From an uncultured Bryobacterales bacterium (GTDB lineage: Bacteria > Acidobacteriota > Terriglobia > Bryobacterales > UBA6623), in assembly GCA_951813065.1 (NCBI GenBank), contig CATOTH010000002.1, positions 310,001 to 374,000 on the forward strand: a stretch of DNA of 64,000 nucleotides. The letters run 5' to 3'. A program made the position numbers and the translations under genes. How positions within the stretch are numbered: position 1 is the first letter of the stretch; each line of letters opens with the position of its first letter. The notes beneath the pieces are model-generated. The model was not told the origin of the DNA. It worked only from the letters and a program-made list of their open reading frames with translations, and did no database searches. Shown piece after piece: positions 56,890-64,000 of this stretch.

Positions 56890-58179
56890 ATGAAGGTATT
56901 GGTAATTGGCGGTGGCGGCCGAGAGCACGCCATGGCTTGGAGGGTTGCCCAGGATCCCGGAGTGGATGCTGTCTATTGCGTTCCGGGAAACGGCGGAGCG
57001 GCCGCAGATGTCTCGTGTATCCCTGGTAACATACTGAATCCAGAGGAGATAGCCTCCTTGGCAGAGACGCTCGGCGTGGACTGCACGGTGGTCGGCCCGG
57101 AAGCGCCGCTCGTCGCTGGCGTGGCGGATGAGTTCGTTTCGCGAGGCTTGGCGGTGGTGGGGCCGTCGCGGTCCGCGGCTCAGCTTGAAGGCAGCAAGGT
57201 CTTCTCCAAGCGGTTCCTCGATGAGTGCGGCCTGCCGACAGCGGCGGCGGCCGTGCTCGAGAACGAGAGTGATGTGAATGCCACGGTGGGCCGCTTCGGC
57301 TATCCTGTCGCGCTGAAGGCCGATGGATTGGCTGCGGGCAAGGGCGTGGTCATCGCCCGGGACGAAGCGGAAGCGCGCAGTAGCGCCCGAGCGATGCTCG
57401 GCGGCGACCTAGTGGGCGATGCCGGCCGGCGGATTGTCGTGGAGCAGTTCCTCGAAGGCGAGGAGGTCAGCTTCATGGTGCTTACCGACGGCAACGCCTT
57501 CTGCGTGTTGCCGGCCACGCAGGACCACAAGCGGGCCCTGGACGGTGACCGCGGTCCAAACACCGGAGGTATGGGCGCGTACTGCGACGACTCGATTCTC
57601 TCGAACGCCGCGCGCGAAGGGATTATCGAGCGGATCATCGAGCCTTCGCTGGCAGGCATGCGCCGTCGCGGAACGCCGTTCAGGGGATTCCTGTATTGCG
57701 GACTGATGGTTACCGAAGACGGTCCGCAGGTGCTCGAATTCAATGTGCGGTTGGGTGATCCGGAGACGCAGCCGATCCTGTATCGGCTCGACGGCGGTTT
57801 CGCCGAACTGCTCGCCAGCGCCTCGCGGGGCGCTCTCGACCCTACGCTCGTCACCGCCGGGCCGGAGCCGACGGCCTGCGTCGTGATGGCTTCGGGCGGG
57901 TATCCCGGCAAATACGAGACAGGCGAGCCGATCGAGGGCTTGCAGGCGGCCGGACGGCTGGGGGCGAAGGTCTTCCACGCTGGCACACGGATCGCTGGCG
58001 GCCGGATCGTCACCGCGGGCGGTCGAGTGCTCGGGGTGACGGCGCGGGGCAAAGGGCTCGACGAGGCCCTGGCCAATGCTTACAAGTCAGTGGATGTAAT
58101 TGATTTCACAGGAGTTCACTATCGCAAAGACATCGGAAGCCGGGGCTTGCGACGTCTGGCGGGAGGGATGTCGGGATAG
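56890..58179 (+). CDS. purD: Phosphoribosylamine-glycine ligase
   Basis: The 429-residue ATP-grasp enzyme ligates glycine to phosphoribosylamine in purine synthesis. Landmarks: MKVLVIGGGGREHAMAWRV at the N-terminus, VGPEAPLVAGVADEF, FSKRFLDECGLPTAA, VALKADGLAAGKGVVIA, QDHKRALDGDRGPNTGGMGA and the metal-binding VLEFNVRLGDPETQPIL. The ATG at 56890 fits the conserved start; longer frames add Arg-rich sequence. It is divergent from mnmG and is followed by an oxidoreductase gene 8 bp later. Confidence 0.97.
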   Translation: MKVLVIGGGGREHAMAWRVAQDPGVDAVYCVPGNGGAAADVSCIPGNILNPEEIASLAETLGVDCTVVGPEAPLVAGVADEFVSRGLAVVGPSRSAAQLEGSKVFSKRFLDECGLPTAAAAVLENESDVNATVGRFGYPVALKADGLAAGKGVVIARDEAEARSSARAMLGGDLVGDAGRRIVVEQFLEGEEVSFMVLTDGNAFCVLPATQDHKRALDGDRGPNTGGMGAYCDDSILSNAAREGIIERIIEPSLAGMRRRGTPFRGFLYCGLMVTEDGPQVLEFNVRLGDPETQPILYRLDGGFAELLASASRGALDPTLVTAGPEPTACVVMASGGYPGKYETGEPIEGLQAAGRLGAKVFHAGTRIAGGRIVTAGGRVLGVTARGKGLDEALANAYKSVDVIDFTGVHYRKDIGSRGLRRLAGGMSG

Positions 58180-58187
58180 ACGGGAAG

Positions 58188-59201
58188 ATGCGAGTCGGAC
58201 TGGTTGGCACGGGGGCCATAGCCCACAAGCACGGGGACAGCTACCGAGAGATCGGCTACGAGCTGGTGGCCTGCTCGAACCGGGGCCGGGCGAAAGGCGA
58301 GGAATTCGCTGCCAAGTACGGCTGCGCATTCGTGCCCGGGGTCCGCGACCTGTGTGCCCGCCCGGATATCGACTACGTGGATGTTTGCACGTTCCCGGAT
58401 TCCCACGTCCAGGTTTGCCGGTGGGCTGCCGAGAATGGCAAGCACGTGCTGCTGCAAAAGCCGATGGCGCTGACGCTGGAGGAATGCCGCACGATGATCG
58501 CGCTCTGCCGGGAGGCCGGCGTTGGCCTCGGGGTTGTCAGCCAGCATCGCTTCGACGAGTGCGCGGTCTTCCTCAAGACTGCCCTCGAGGCCGGACGCCT
58601 CGGGCGGTTGCTTCAACTTGACGGCTACGTGAAGTGGCACCGTCCTCAGGCCTACTACGACCGTCCGGGCAAGGGAACGTGGGCCGTTGAGGGCGGCGGC
58701 GCGCTGATCAACCAGGGCATTCACACCGCCGACGTCATGCAGTATCTTGCCGGCCCCGTCCGGCGGGTTTTCGCGCACTGGCAGCTAGGCGCCACCCATG
58801 CGATGGAAGCGGAGGACTTGATCAACGCGGTGCTGGTCTATGAAACCGGCGCGGGAGGAGTCCTGCAGGCGGCGACCTCGACATGGCCAGGGTACCCGGA
58901 GCGGATCGAAATCCACGGATCCAAGGGCACGGCCGTGATTACGGGCGATCAACTCACGGCTTGGGACGTTGACGGTGATCCTGGCGACGACGCGCCCCTG
59001 TCGGCCGGAGTCGATTCGGGGGCCGCTGACCCGATGGCGATCTCGATCGAGAACCTCAAGAGCCAGTTCCTGGAATTCGGCGAAGCGGTCAGCCACGGCC
59101 GCGAGCCTTTGGTCAGCGGGTCGGAAGGCTTGGCGGCGCTACGCCTAGTCCTTGGTGTCTACCAGTCGGCCCGCGAGCGTGCTCCAGTGGACCTGCTTTA
59201 G
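58188..59201 (+). CDS. Gfo/Idh/MocA-family oxidoreductase
   Basis: The 337-residue protein has an N-terminal NAD-binding domain (MRVGLVGTGAIAHKHGDSYR) and the family motif for binding the pyridine nucleotide and the sugar, HVLLQKPMALTLEECR (the EKP-type lysine is conserved as QKP). A second domain has WAVEGGGALINQGIHTADVM with the catalytic His and LQATS-like GVLQAATSTWPGYPERIEI. These enzymes oxidise or epimerise sugars or inositols; substrate is unknown. It may be cotranscribed with purD, to which it has no obvious metabolic link. Confidence 0.9.
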   Translation: MRVGLVGTGAIAHKHGDSYREIGYELVACSNRGRAKGEEFAAKYGCAFVPGVRDLCARPDIDYVDVCTFPDSHVQVCRWAAENGKHVLLQKPMALTLEECRTMIALCREAGVGLGVVSQHRFDECAVFLKTALEAGRLGRLLQLDGYVKWHRPQAYYDRPGKGTWAVEGGGALINQGIHTADVMQYLAGPVRRVFAHWQLGATHAMEAEDLINAVLVYETGAGGVLQAATSTWPGYPERIEIHGSKGTAVITGDQLTAWDVDGDPGDDAPLSAGVDSGAADPMAISIENLKSQFLEFGEAVSHGREPLVSGSEGLAALRLVLGVYQSARERAPVDLL

Positions 59202-59222
59202 CTTCGAGCCGCTCCAAACCCG

Positions 59223-59228
59223 TATAAT
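59223..59228 (+). promoter_or_regulatory. Candidate -10 element before greA
   Basis: A perfect TATAAT lies 30 bp upstream of the GTG start of greA. Nothing at 17 bp upstream strongly resembles a -35. Confidence 0.4.
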
Positions 59229-59258
59229 CTAGAGCAAGAAGTGCGATAGCCCGTTGCC

Positions 59259-59807
59259 GTGGCAGGCAAGGGACTGGTGTTCCTCGATTCCGAGGCCGTC
59301 CGCAGAGGCCGAGCCTGGGCAGACATGCAACTGAAGGTCATTGAGAGACTTGAAGACGAGATCCGGGATCTAGAGTCGGAGCTCCACGGTAAGCTTCCCA
59401 AGGAGATTCAGACGGCTCGCGAACTCGGCGATTTGAGCGAGAACGCGGAATATCACGCGGCGAAAGAGCGCCAACGCCTTCTGAACGTGCGGATGACCCA
59501 CCTTTCCGCTCGGCTCGCCCAGCTAAGGCTCATCGACTTCTCGAAAATCCCCAAGGATGCAGTTGGCCTGGGTTCAACGGTCGTGGTCTTCGACGTGGAC
59601 GCCGACAAGGAAGTGACTTACGAGCTGGTGACGACCGAAGAGTCCGATGTCGCTGCCGGGAAGATCTCAACGACATCGCCAATCGGCCGTTCCTTGCTCG
59701 GCAAGCGTGACGGCGATGTGGCCGAAGCACGAACGCCCGGAGGCGTCAAGGAGTTCGAGATCCTCAGCCTCCGCACGATTCACGAAATGGAAGGCGCGAC
59801 ACAATAG
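59259..59807 (+). CDS. greA: Transcription elongation factor GreA-like
   Basis: The 182-residue protein promotes transcript cleavage in backtracked RNA polymerase. The acidic tip ARELGDLSENAEYHAAKERQ with the conserved Asp/Glu pair is intact, followed by the C-terminal domain GLGSTVVVFDVDADKEVTYE and TSPIGRSLLGKRDGDVAEA. It is about 25 residues longer at the N-terminus than typical GreA (about 158), so the true start might be the ATG at 59325 (MQLKVIERLEDE). It is followed 9 bp later by the CDP-alcohol transferase gene. Confidence 0.9.
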   Translation: MAGKGLVFLDSEAVRRGRAWADMQLKVIERLEDEIRDLESELHGKLPKEIQTARELGDLSENAEYHAAKERQRLLNVRMTHLSARLAQLRLIDFSKIPKDAVGLGSTVVVFDVDADKEVTYELVTTEESDVAAGKISTTSPIGRSLLGKRDGDVAEARTPGGVKEFEILSLRTIHEMEGATQ

Positions 59808-59816
59808 CGGTCCTGT

Positions 59817-60488
59817 ATGCGGGTCACATACGCCATCGGAAGAGTATTCGGCTGGGTCCTGACCAGGCTCGTCCGCATGCTAACCCTCAGCGGGGTGCAT
59901 CCGAATGTATTGACGTTGATCGGATTGGTGGTCAGCGGCGTTGCGGCGTGGATCCTTGCCAATGGGGAGTTCCTGTATGCCGGACTCGTCATCCTGTGCG
60001 CGGCCGTGTTTGACCTGACGGATGGCGCCGTAGCGCGGGATGCCAACAAGGCCACCCGGTTCGGCGCCTTTCTCGACTCCGTGATGGACCGCTACTCGGA
60101 CCTGATTTTGCTCACGGGCTTGCTGGTGCACTACGCGCGCATCGACCGGTTCAGCTACATCGTGCTCACGGCGGTTGTCATGATCGGTTCCGTGCTAGTG
60201 AGCTACAGCCGGGCCCGTTCGGAGAACCTGATCGAGTCTTGCAAGGTGGGATTCCTGGAACGTCCGGAGCGGGTTGTGCTGCTAATCATCGGAGCCCTCT
60301 TCAATCGGATGGCACCGGTTCTATGGGTCATGGCAGTTCTTTCCAATGTGACCGTCATCCAGCGCATCGTGCATACGTGGATCGAGAGCCGGCGGGCTGA
60401 CGCAGCGGCCGAATCGGTACGCGACGAGGAAGCTGCTTCTGAATCGGTGGGCCGGGCCGAGTTGCAAGAGGATTATCGCTCGGTCTAG
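59817..60488 (+). CDS. CDP-alcohol phosphatidyltransferase family membrane protein
   Basis: The 223-residue membrane enzyme transfers a phosphatidyl group from CDP-diacylglycerol or a similar CDP-alcohol. The signature D-G-x2-A-R-x8-G-x3-D-x3-D is complete in DLTDGAVARDANKATRFGAF followed by LDSVMDRYSD. About six hydrophobic segments are seen, among them VLTLIGLVVSGVAAWIL and FSYIVLTAVVMIGSVLV. The product could be phosphatidylglycerol phosphate, phosphatidylinositol phosphate or similar. The final 40 residues are soluble and acidic. It ends 24 bp before the inverted-repeat cassette. Confidence 0.93.
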   Translation: MRVTYAIGRVFGWVLTRLVRMLTLSGVHPNVLTLIGLVVSGVAAWILANGEFLYAGLVILCAAVFDLTDGAVARDANKATRFGAFLDSVMDRYSDLILLTGLLVHYARIDRFSYIVLTAVVMIGSVLVSYSRARSENLIESCKVGFLERPERVVLLIIGALFNRMAPVLWVMAVLSNVTVIQRIVHTWIESRRADAAAESVRDEEAASESVGRAELQEDYRSV

Positions 60489-60507
60489 CCGGAGAGCCAG
60501 GAGCGAA

Positions 60508-60511
60508 ACGA
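60508..60511 (+). repeat. Left direct repeat ACGA flanking the 745-bp cassette
   Basis: ACGA occurs immediately outside both ends of the cassette (60508-60511 and 61257-61260), as expected for a 4-bp target-site duplication. Confidence 0.65.
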
Positions 60512-60580
60512 TTGGGGATTAAATACCGTCTTACCCAAGCTCCACCGGGCGGCCCCGTGGGCGCTTGGGCTCGGGCTGGC

Positions 60581-60892
60581 TCACTGGCCGCCCTCCATGG
60601 CTTTCCCAACGAGCTCTTGTGGTTCGGGTTCGGGCTCGGGCTCAATAAAGTCTTCTACGACAAGGGACTTGAAGGAATCAACCGCCTTCCCGGCCCCAAT
60701 CATGAACAGCTCCTCTTTCGACGCGCCCAGCTCCTCCAGCCTTGGAAACACGACAGAAGTGAAGATACTCAGGATGTGCTCGCTTTGTTTCGGGGGCATT
60801 GCCCTCAAGAGCAGGAAGAATGCCATCCCGTTCAGGAGTTCCAGTGTCTTGATATGGCCCTGGAGAATCGCTATTTCTTCCTTGGCTGTCAT
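60581..60892 (-). CDS. Small acidic protein inside the inverted-repeat cassette
   Basis: The 103-residue protein starts with ATG at 60892, which overlaps the stop of the preceding gene (ATGA), so the two are coupled. The N-terminal two-thirds is probably helical (MTAKEEIAILQGHIKTLELL) with a hydrophobic stretch (LNGMAFFLLLRAMP). The end has an acidic repeat, EPEPEPEP, from the codon pattern gaGCCCGAG. I find no known domain. It could bind the membrane or a partner protein; no function is inferred. Confidence 0.6.
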   Translation of the reverse strand: MTAKEEIAILQGHIKTLELLNGMAFFLLLRAMPPKQSEHILSIFTSVVFPRLEELGASKEELFMIGAGKAVDSFKSLVVEDFIEPEPEPEPQELVGKAMEGGQ

Positions 60893-61170
60893 GGAACTTG
60901 TTTTCCGATCCTTTGGCGGGCTACCACCGGGCTAACCTGCCCACTTCCAATCAGCTGCCCCTCTAGGCTGGCGAATCTGGCGTTCAGGTCGTTGTGCTCC
61001 CCAGCCAGGATTTCAACCTTAGCCGAAACGTCATCGATCCGCTTCCCAATGCGCTCCTCGACCTTGGTCAGCATCTTCCATAGCGAGAACAGCACGACGG
61101 CTGTAAGGGTGATCAGCGCCGCCGGTGTCGATGAGATGGCCTCCACTCCTCCCGCTACTGTGTTCAACAT
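60889..61170 (-). CDS. Small membrane protein with coiled coil inside the inverted-repeat cassette
   Basis: With ATG at 61170 the product has 93 residues. A single transmembrane helix (PAALITLTAVVLFSLWKML) is followed by a heptad-like region with VEERIGKRIDDVSAKVEILA and HNDLNARFASLEGQLIG. The layout, membrane anchor plus coiled coil, recalls small phage holin-like or tail-assembly proteins, but no homology is clear. It lies first in the two-gene cassette and overlaps the next gene by four bases. A longer open frame to 61482 runs through the right terminal repeat and is not credible. Confidence 0.6.
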   Translation of the reverse strand: MLNTVAGGVEAISSTPAALITLTAVVLFSLWKMLTKVEERIGKRIDDVSAKVEILAGEHNDLNARFASLEGQLIGSGQVSPVVARQRIGKQVP

Positions 61171-61189
61171 AAACGCACTATAGCGTGCT

Positions 61190-61207
61190 GCTAGTAAACA
61201 TGCTAGC
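61190..61207 (-). promoter_or_regulatory. Possible operator-like repeat near the cassette genes
   Basis: GCTAG-TAAACAT-GCTAGC at 61190-61207 contains two GCTAG repeats that are also inverted, about 20 bp upstream of the first cassette gene. A TATAGT on the minus strand (61184-61179) lies beside it and may be the -10. This is weak evidence. Confidence 0.3.
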
Positions 61208-61285
61208 GTAATGGCGTTGGCAAGTGGTTTTGGGTAAGACGGTATATAATCCCCAAACGATTCGGGCAGGCTGCGCTCTTGCAGT

Positions 61286-61767
61286 GCTCTCCCGCCGTTC
61301 CGCCTGAGCGCGGTCACCCGGGCGCTCGAATCGCTGCCGCGCGGAGCCACGCAGTGGAGCACGCGGTCGATGGCCGAGGCGACCGGCGCGAGTTCGGCGA
61401 CGGTCAGCCGCATCTGGCGGGCGTTCGCGTTGAAACCGCACCGCAGCGAGACGTTCAAGCTGTCGCGAGATCCGCTCTTCATCGAGACAGTGCGCGATAT
61501 CGTCTGGCTGTACCTGCATCCGCCCGAACGGGCCGTGGTGCTGTGGGTCGACGAAAAATCACAGGTTCAAGCCCTGGATCGCACGCAGCCGGTGCTGCTC
61601 TTGCCGGTCGCACCTTGCGCCACGATGCGCGCCCGCAGGGCCAGCGTCTGGGACGTCTTCCTGCGCCGGAGCCAGCGCTGTAGTTCCCGCCGCTGACCGT
61701 CTGTCACCTCTGGAGTCGCTCGTGTATGGTGGTTTGGCATCGCCTGCTCCCTGTCTGGGCTGACCAA
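61286..61767 (+). pseudogene. Rearranged IS630-family transposase remnant
   Basis: On the plus strand, about 61300-61605 encodes the middle of an IS630 transposase: TRALESLPRGATQWSTRSMA, then SSATVSRIWRAFALKPHRSE, the DDE-type VVLWVDEKSQVQALDRTQPV. On the minus strand, 61767 to about 61606 encodes the N-terminal helix-turn-helix of the same family (VTDGQRRELQRWLRRRKTSQ, LALRARIVAQGAT). The two parts should be adjacent on one strand, so an inversion or fragment fusion near 61606 has scrambled the element. The C-terminal half is missing. Confidence 0.82.
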
Positions 61768-61836
61768 AACTCATCGTACTGGTCGATGTTTTCTGCTACA
61801 CAATGCTAGGCTTGCTTTGTCTTGTGGACTTCGGGC

Positions 61837-62442
61837 TCAGGTCTCGGGTCCAAGCCCGGGTCTGCCCCACTCACCGGCGAACACGAACTCGGCCTGTGGC
61901 CGACGACTCCGAACGCCCTCGTCTCGCGCCCGCAACTCCTTGGCGCCGGAGTCGGGTCCGGCCCAATAGCCCATCGCAAGGGCCGTGACTGGCTCGAACT
62001 CTTGCGGGATAGCGAAAATCTCCCGCGCCTTGTCCGGCAGGATTCCGGCCATCTGATGCACCTGGACTCCCCGGCTGGTCGCTTCCAATGAGAGGCTCGC
62101 AGAGGCGAGTCCCAGATCGTGCTGCGCGACACGATTGGGCTTGTTATTTCGGGAAAACGTTGTCCGGGTACATCCCATCGCGAGAGTTGGGGCTTCTCGC
62201 GCCCATGCTTGATTGCCATCGAGCAAGCAGCTCAGGATCCTCTCGAAGTCCTGCTCTTGGTCGCGACTCGCGACGAGATAGCGCCAAGGCTGTTCGTTGA
62301 AGGATGAAGCCGCCCAGCGTGCGGCCTCAAAGATCGACTGCAGGTCATCGCGCGGTATCAACCGCTTCGAAAACACATACGGGCTCCAGCGCTGCGAGAT
62401 GAGTTCGTTGACCGGATAGTCAGGCGAGGTGCTTCTTGGCAT
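61837..62442 (-). CDS. Nitroreductase-family protein
   Basis: From the ATG at 62442 the product has 201 residues and resembles small FMN-dependent nitroreductases. The N-terminal SQRWSPYVFSKRLIPRDDL with the Arg-rich FMN-binding site, and AARWAASSFNEQPWRYLVA, which contributes Ser/Asn/Gln contacts, are typical. NRVAQHDLGLASASLSLEAT and FEPVTALAMGYWAG close the fold. It would reduce nitro compounds or quinones with NAD(P)H. The frame extends upstream to 62607 into the divergent promoter region without similarity, so the shorter start is used. Confidence 0.85.
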   Translation of the reverse strand: MPRSTSPDYPVNELISQRWSPYVFSKRLIPRDDLQSIFEAARWAASSFNEQPWRYLVASRDQEQDFERILSCLLDGNQAWAREAPTLAMGCTRTTFSRNNKPNRVAQHDLGLASASLSLEATSRGVQVHQMAGILPDKAREIFAIPQEFEPVTALAMGYWAGPDSGAKELRARDEGVRSRRPQAEFVFAGEWGRPGLGPET

Positions 62443-62818
62443 GAGGCCAGTGTACTTAGCCGCCGGATTCGGGTAGCCGGTTGTACCGCGATGGTCTACC
62501 GTGCAGAGGGCAGCTTTTTCGATGCACGACTCAGCCTCCTCCGCTGGGCGTGAAGCACCCCGGACGGTGCTTCGACTGCCGTCCGCGCGTCTCGTTCCGA
62601 AATGCAAGGGTCGGTCACGTCGGCCTCAGGTCCTGAGCGGGCCGGCGCGACCTGCGATCCAGCGTCCGGAGCGAGGCTGGGACCGAGAATCAATGCGGGA
62701 CGGACTTCGCGAGGCGAACGTCCCTCGCTGCCATGACTCTCTCGCCACCACGCGACAAGCGGTCGTGGACGGCGACGTATATAATTCCCATGCCGAGTGG
62801 CGGCGATCAGGGGAGATT
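62443..62818 (+). promoter_or_regulatory. Divergent region between nitroreductase and SDR genes
   Basis: This 376-bp gap is open in one frame but the translated sequence is Arg-rich and unlike either neighbour, so it is treated as non-coding. A perfect TATAAT at 62779-62784 (within GTATATAATTCC) stands 35 bp upstream of the SDR start and is a good -10 candidate. No second promoter facing the nitroreductase was identified. Confidence 0.45.
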
Positions 62819-63613
62819 GTGCGGGTCAAGGGAAAGGTTGTCGTTGTTACTGGTTCGGCACGAGGTATCGGGCGAGCACTTGCGGAACGATTCATTCGCG
62901 AAGGAGCTGCGGTCGTCGTGGCATCGGATATTGACCAGGAATCACTGGCGGCGAGCTGCGCCGAGATTGGGGCGACGCCGCAGGTTGCGGATGTGACTTC
63001 CGAGAGCCAAGTCAAGGACCTTATCGACTCGACCGAAGCCCGCCATGGCCCGATCGATCTGTTCTGCTCCAATGCCGGGATTTCTCATCCAGGCGGGCCG
63101 GAGGTGGCAGACGTGGACTTCGAGCATGTATTCGATGTCAACTACCGGTCCCATCTCTATGCCGCCCGGAATCTCGTCCCGAAGATGACCGCGCGCGGTG
63201 AAGGCTATCTGCTGAACACTGCCTCTGCCGCGGGCGTGCTGACGCAGATCGGCTCGCTCGCTTATGCAGTGACGAAACATGCGGCCGTGGCACTTGCCGA
63301 GTGGCTCTCGGTTAGTTACGGCGACCGGGGGCTGAAGGTTTCCGTGCTGTGCCCGCAAGGCGTGCGGACCAGGCTGCTGCTGGGTGAGCGTGGAGAGCGG
63401 GACAATTTCCTAACTCCGGGAGCGATCGAGCCGTCCGAAGTGGCGGAGGCGGTGGTCGCTGGATTGGCCGACGAGCGCTTTCTGATCCTCCCCCATCCCG
63501 AAGTTGCCGAATACATGCGAAGAAAGGCTTCGGATTATGACCGGTGGCTCCGGGGCATGCGCAGACTGCAAGCCCGCGTGCGAGAGAATCCAGGCACCGC
63601 GATGAAGACCTGA
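62819..63613 (+). CDS. SDR-family oxidoreductase (classical)
   Basis: With the GTG at 62819 the product has 264 residues starting MRVKGKVVVVTGSARGIGRA, the cofactor loop. The catalytic Ser is in LLNTASAAGVLTQIG and the catalytic Tyr and Lys are in YAVTKHAAVALAEWL, the full YxxxK motif. NAGISHPGGPEV and VSVLCPQGVRTRLL are family landmarks. It reduces or oxidises an unknown carbonyl with NAD(P). The tail (RWLRGMRRLQARVRENP) is Arg-rich. A GGGGAG sequence immediately precedes the start. It is divergent from the nitroreductase gene. Confidence 0.9.
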   Translation: MRVKGKVVVVTGSARGIGRALAERFIREGAAVVVASDIDQESLAASCAEIGATPQVADVTSESQVKDLIDSTEARHGPIDLFCSNAGISHPGGPEVADVDFEHVFDVNYRSHLYAARNLVPKMTARGEGYLLNTASAAGVLTQIGSLAYAVTKHAAVALAEWLSVSYGDRGLKVSVLCPQGVRTRLLLGERGERDNFLTPGAIEPSEVAEAVVAGLADERFLILPHPEVAEYMRRKASDYDRWLRGMRRLQARVRENPGTAMKT

Positions 63614-63835
63614 TCAGTGCTTGCCTGGCGCGCATGGATCTCATTGCGCCAAGGCCAGAACTCGCCAGCACGGTGCAGGGATGAGCATGTGTTTCCGAAT
63701 CTTGTCGCGTTCGCGGCGACGAAGAGCGATTCGCTAGCGTTTCGGCATTCGTCATGGCCAGAGCCCTTCGGGTCATCGGTCGGCCCGCGCCGCCGCAATC
63801 GGCAGCCCGGACACAGGTGACAGCGAATCTGGCCA

Positions 63836-64000
63836 TCAGGCAGACTCCGGAATCGGCGCTGGACGCGCTCCCGCCAGTCGGGATTCGGTCTCGTGTGCCA
63901 CCGCCGCCTCGTCGGCCTCGGAGAAGCGAACTGAGAATGCCAGCAAGGAGACCGCTGTGACCGCCGCTCCCAAGATCAGCAGCGCCTGGGGCCAGCTCAG
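63836..64000 (-). CDS. C-terminal part of a membrane protein (5' end outside window)
   Basis: The minus-strand frame is open from the window edge to a TGA at 63838-63836, giving the last 54 residues of a longer gene. It begins with a hydrophobic helix (WPQALLILGAAVTAVSLLAF) and ends with a charged tail (FSEADEAAVAHETESRLAGA). The segment would be the last membrane helix and cytoplasmic tail of a multi-pass protein. The family cannot be named from this piece. Confidence 0.45.
   Translation of the reverse strand: MSWPQALLILGAAVTAVSLLAFSVRFSEADEAAVAHETESRLAGARPAPIPESA

Larger units (their letters stand above)
60512..61256 (-). mobile_element. 745-bp non-autonomous element with 27-bp inverted repeats and two small genes
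   Basis: The ends at 60512-60538 and 61230-61256 are inverted repeats of 27 bp with one mismatch. Read inward, each starts TTGGGGATT, continues with ATACCGTCTTACCCAA and differs only at position 11 (A or T). ACGA flanks both sides. The interior encodes two overlapping small genes on the minus strand and no transposase. I therefore interpret it as a passive, transposable or excisable cassette moved by an enzyme encoded elsewhere. I do not recognise the repeat from a named family. It adjoins a fragmentary IS630 element but the terminal repeats differ from the usual TA-targeting type. Confidence 0.75.

Noticed and set aside
60889-61482. A 197-residue minus-strand frame through the right terminal repeat of the cassette
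   Set aside because: The extension beyond 61170 reads through the inverted repeat and is antisense to the IS630 remnant; only the last 93 residues look coding.
63312-63835. A minus-strand frame downstream of the partial membrane gene
   Set aside because: Antisense to the end of the SDR gene, with no recognisable domain and Arg/Ser-rich composition.

Overview
This is a GC-rich window that looks like the replication-origin region of a Bryobacterales/Solibacter-type Acidobacteriota. The evidence is the acidobacterial von Willebrand (TIGR03436-like) protein, the NHL-propeller protein with TIGR03437-type C-terminal modules, and the surface hydrolases typical of that order: a PSD1 cytochrome, DUF1501, DUF1080, DUF6807, sulfatases and a sialidase. 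The chromosomal order dnaA-dnaN-gyrB is present, and about 20 kb away lies a parB-parA-parS-rsmG-mnmG block.

Layout. 1-18.8 kb is an accessory catabolic region: PSD1 cytochrome, sulfatase, NHL/TIGR03437 protein, two-gene SDR and cupin stretch, alpha/beta hydrolase, a second sulfatase divergent from a sialidase, RidA, creatininase and an MFS carrier. It also holds decaying copies: a broken sulfatase duplicate, a pentapeptide-repeat remnant and a DapA-like/NHL composite pseudogene. 19-25.6 kb is mostly housekeeping (dciA-gatC-gatA, rsmI, leuB) with DUF1080 and DUF1501 genes. 25.8-27.7 kb holds a decaying tandem array of Yip1-like membrane proteins. 27.7-33.3 kb is the origin region (gyrB, dnaN, dnaA and two candidate DnaA-box clusters). 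33.4-39.8 kb carries larE, bcp, a DUF6807 protein, a large PD40/CehA-type hydrolase and an M23 peptidase.

40.1-42.4 kb is a toxin-antitoxin operon split by a complete IS1182-like element exactly at the overlap of the two genes. 42.6-52.4 kb is metabolism and information processing (moeA-moaC, TIGR03436 protein, pyrB-pyrC, dacB-hemB, yebC-ruvC). 52.4-60.5 kb has a possible structured RNA, parAB with two perfect parS sites, rsmG-mnmG, purD, an oxidoreductase, greA and a CDP-alcohol phosphatidyltransferase. 60.5-61.8 kb contains a 745-bp cassette with 27-bp terminal inverted repeats, a 4-bp direct repeat at each end and two small coupled genes but no transposase, followed by a rearranged IS630 remnant. 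The window ends with a nitroreductase divergent from an SDR and the tail of a membrane-protein gene.

The most unusual items are the 745-bp inverted-repeat cassette, the IS insertion that removed the start codon of the PIN toxin, and the fourfold repeated module in the NHL/TIGR03437 protein. No tRNA, rRNA or CRISPR array was recognised. All family names rest on reading motifs by eye, not on database searches.
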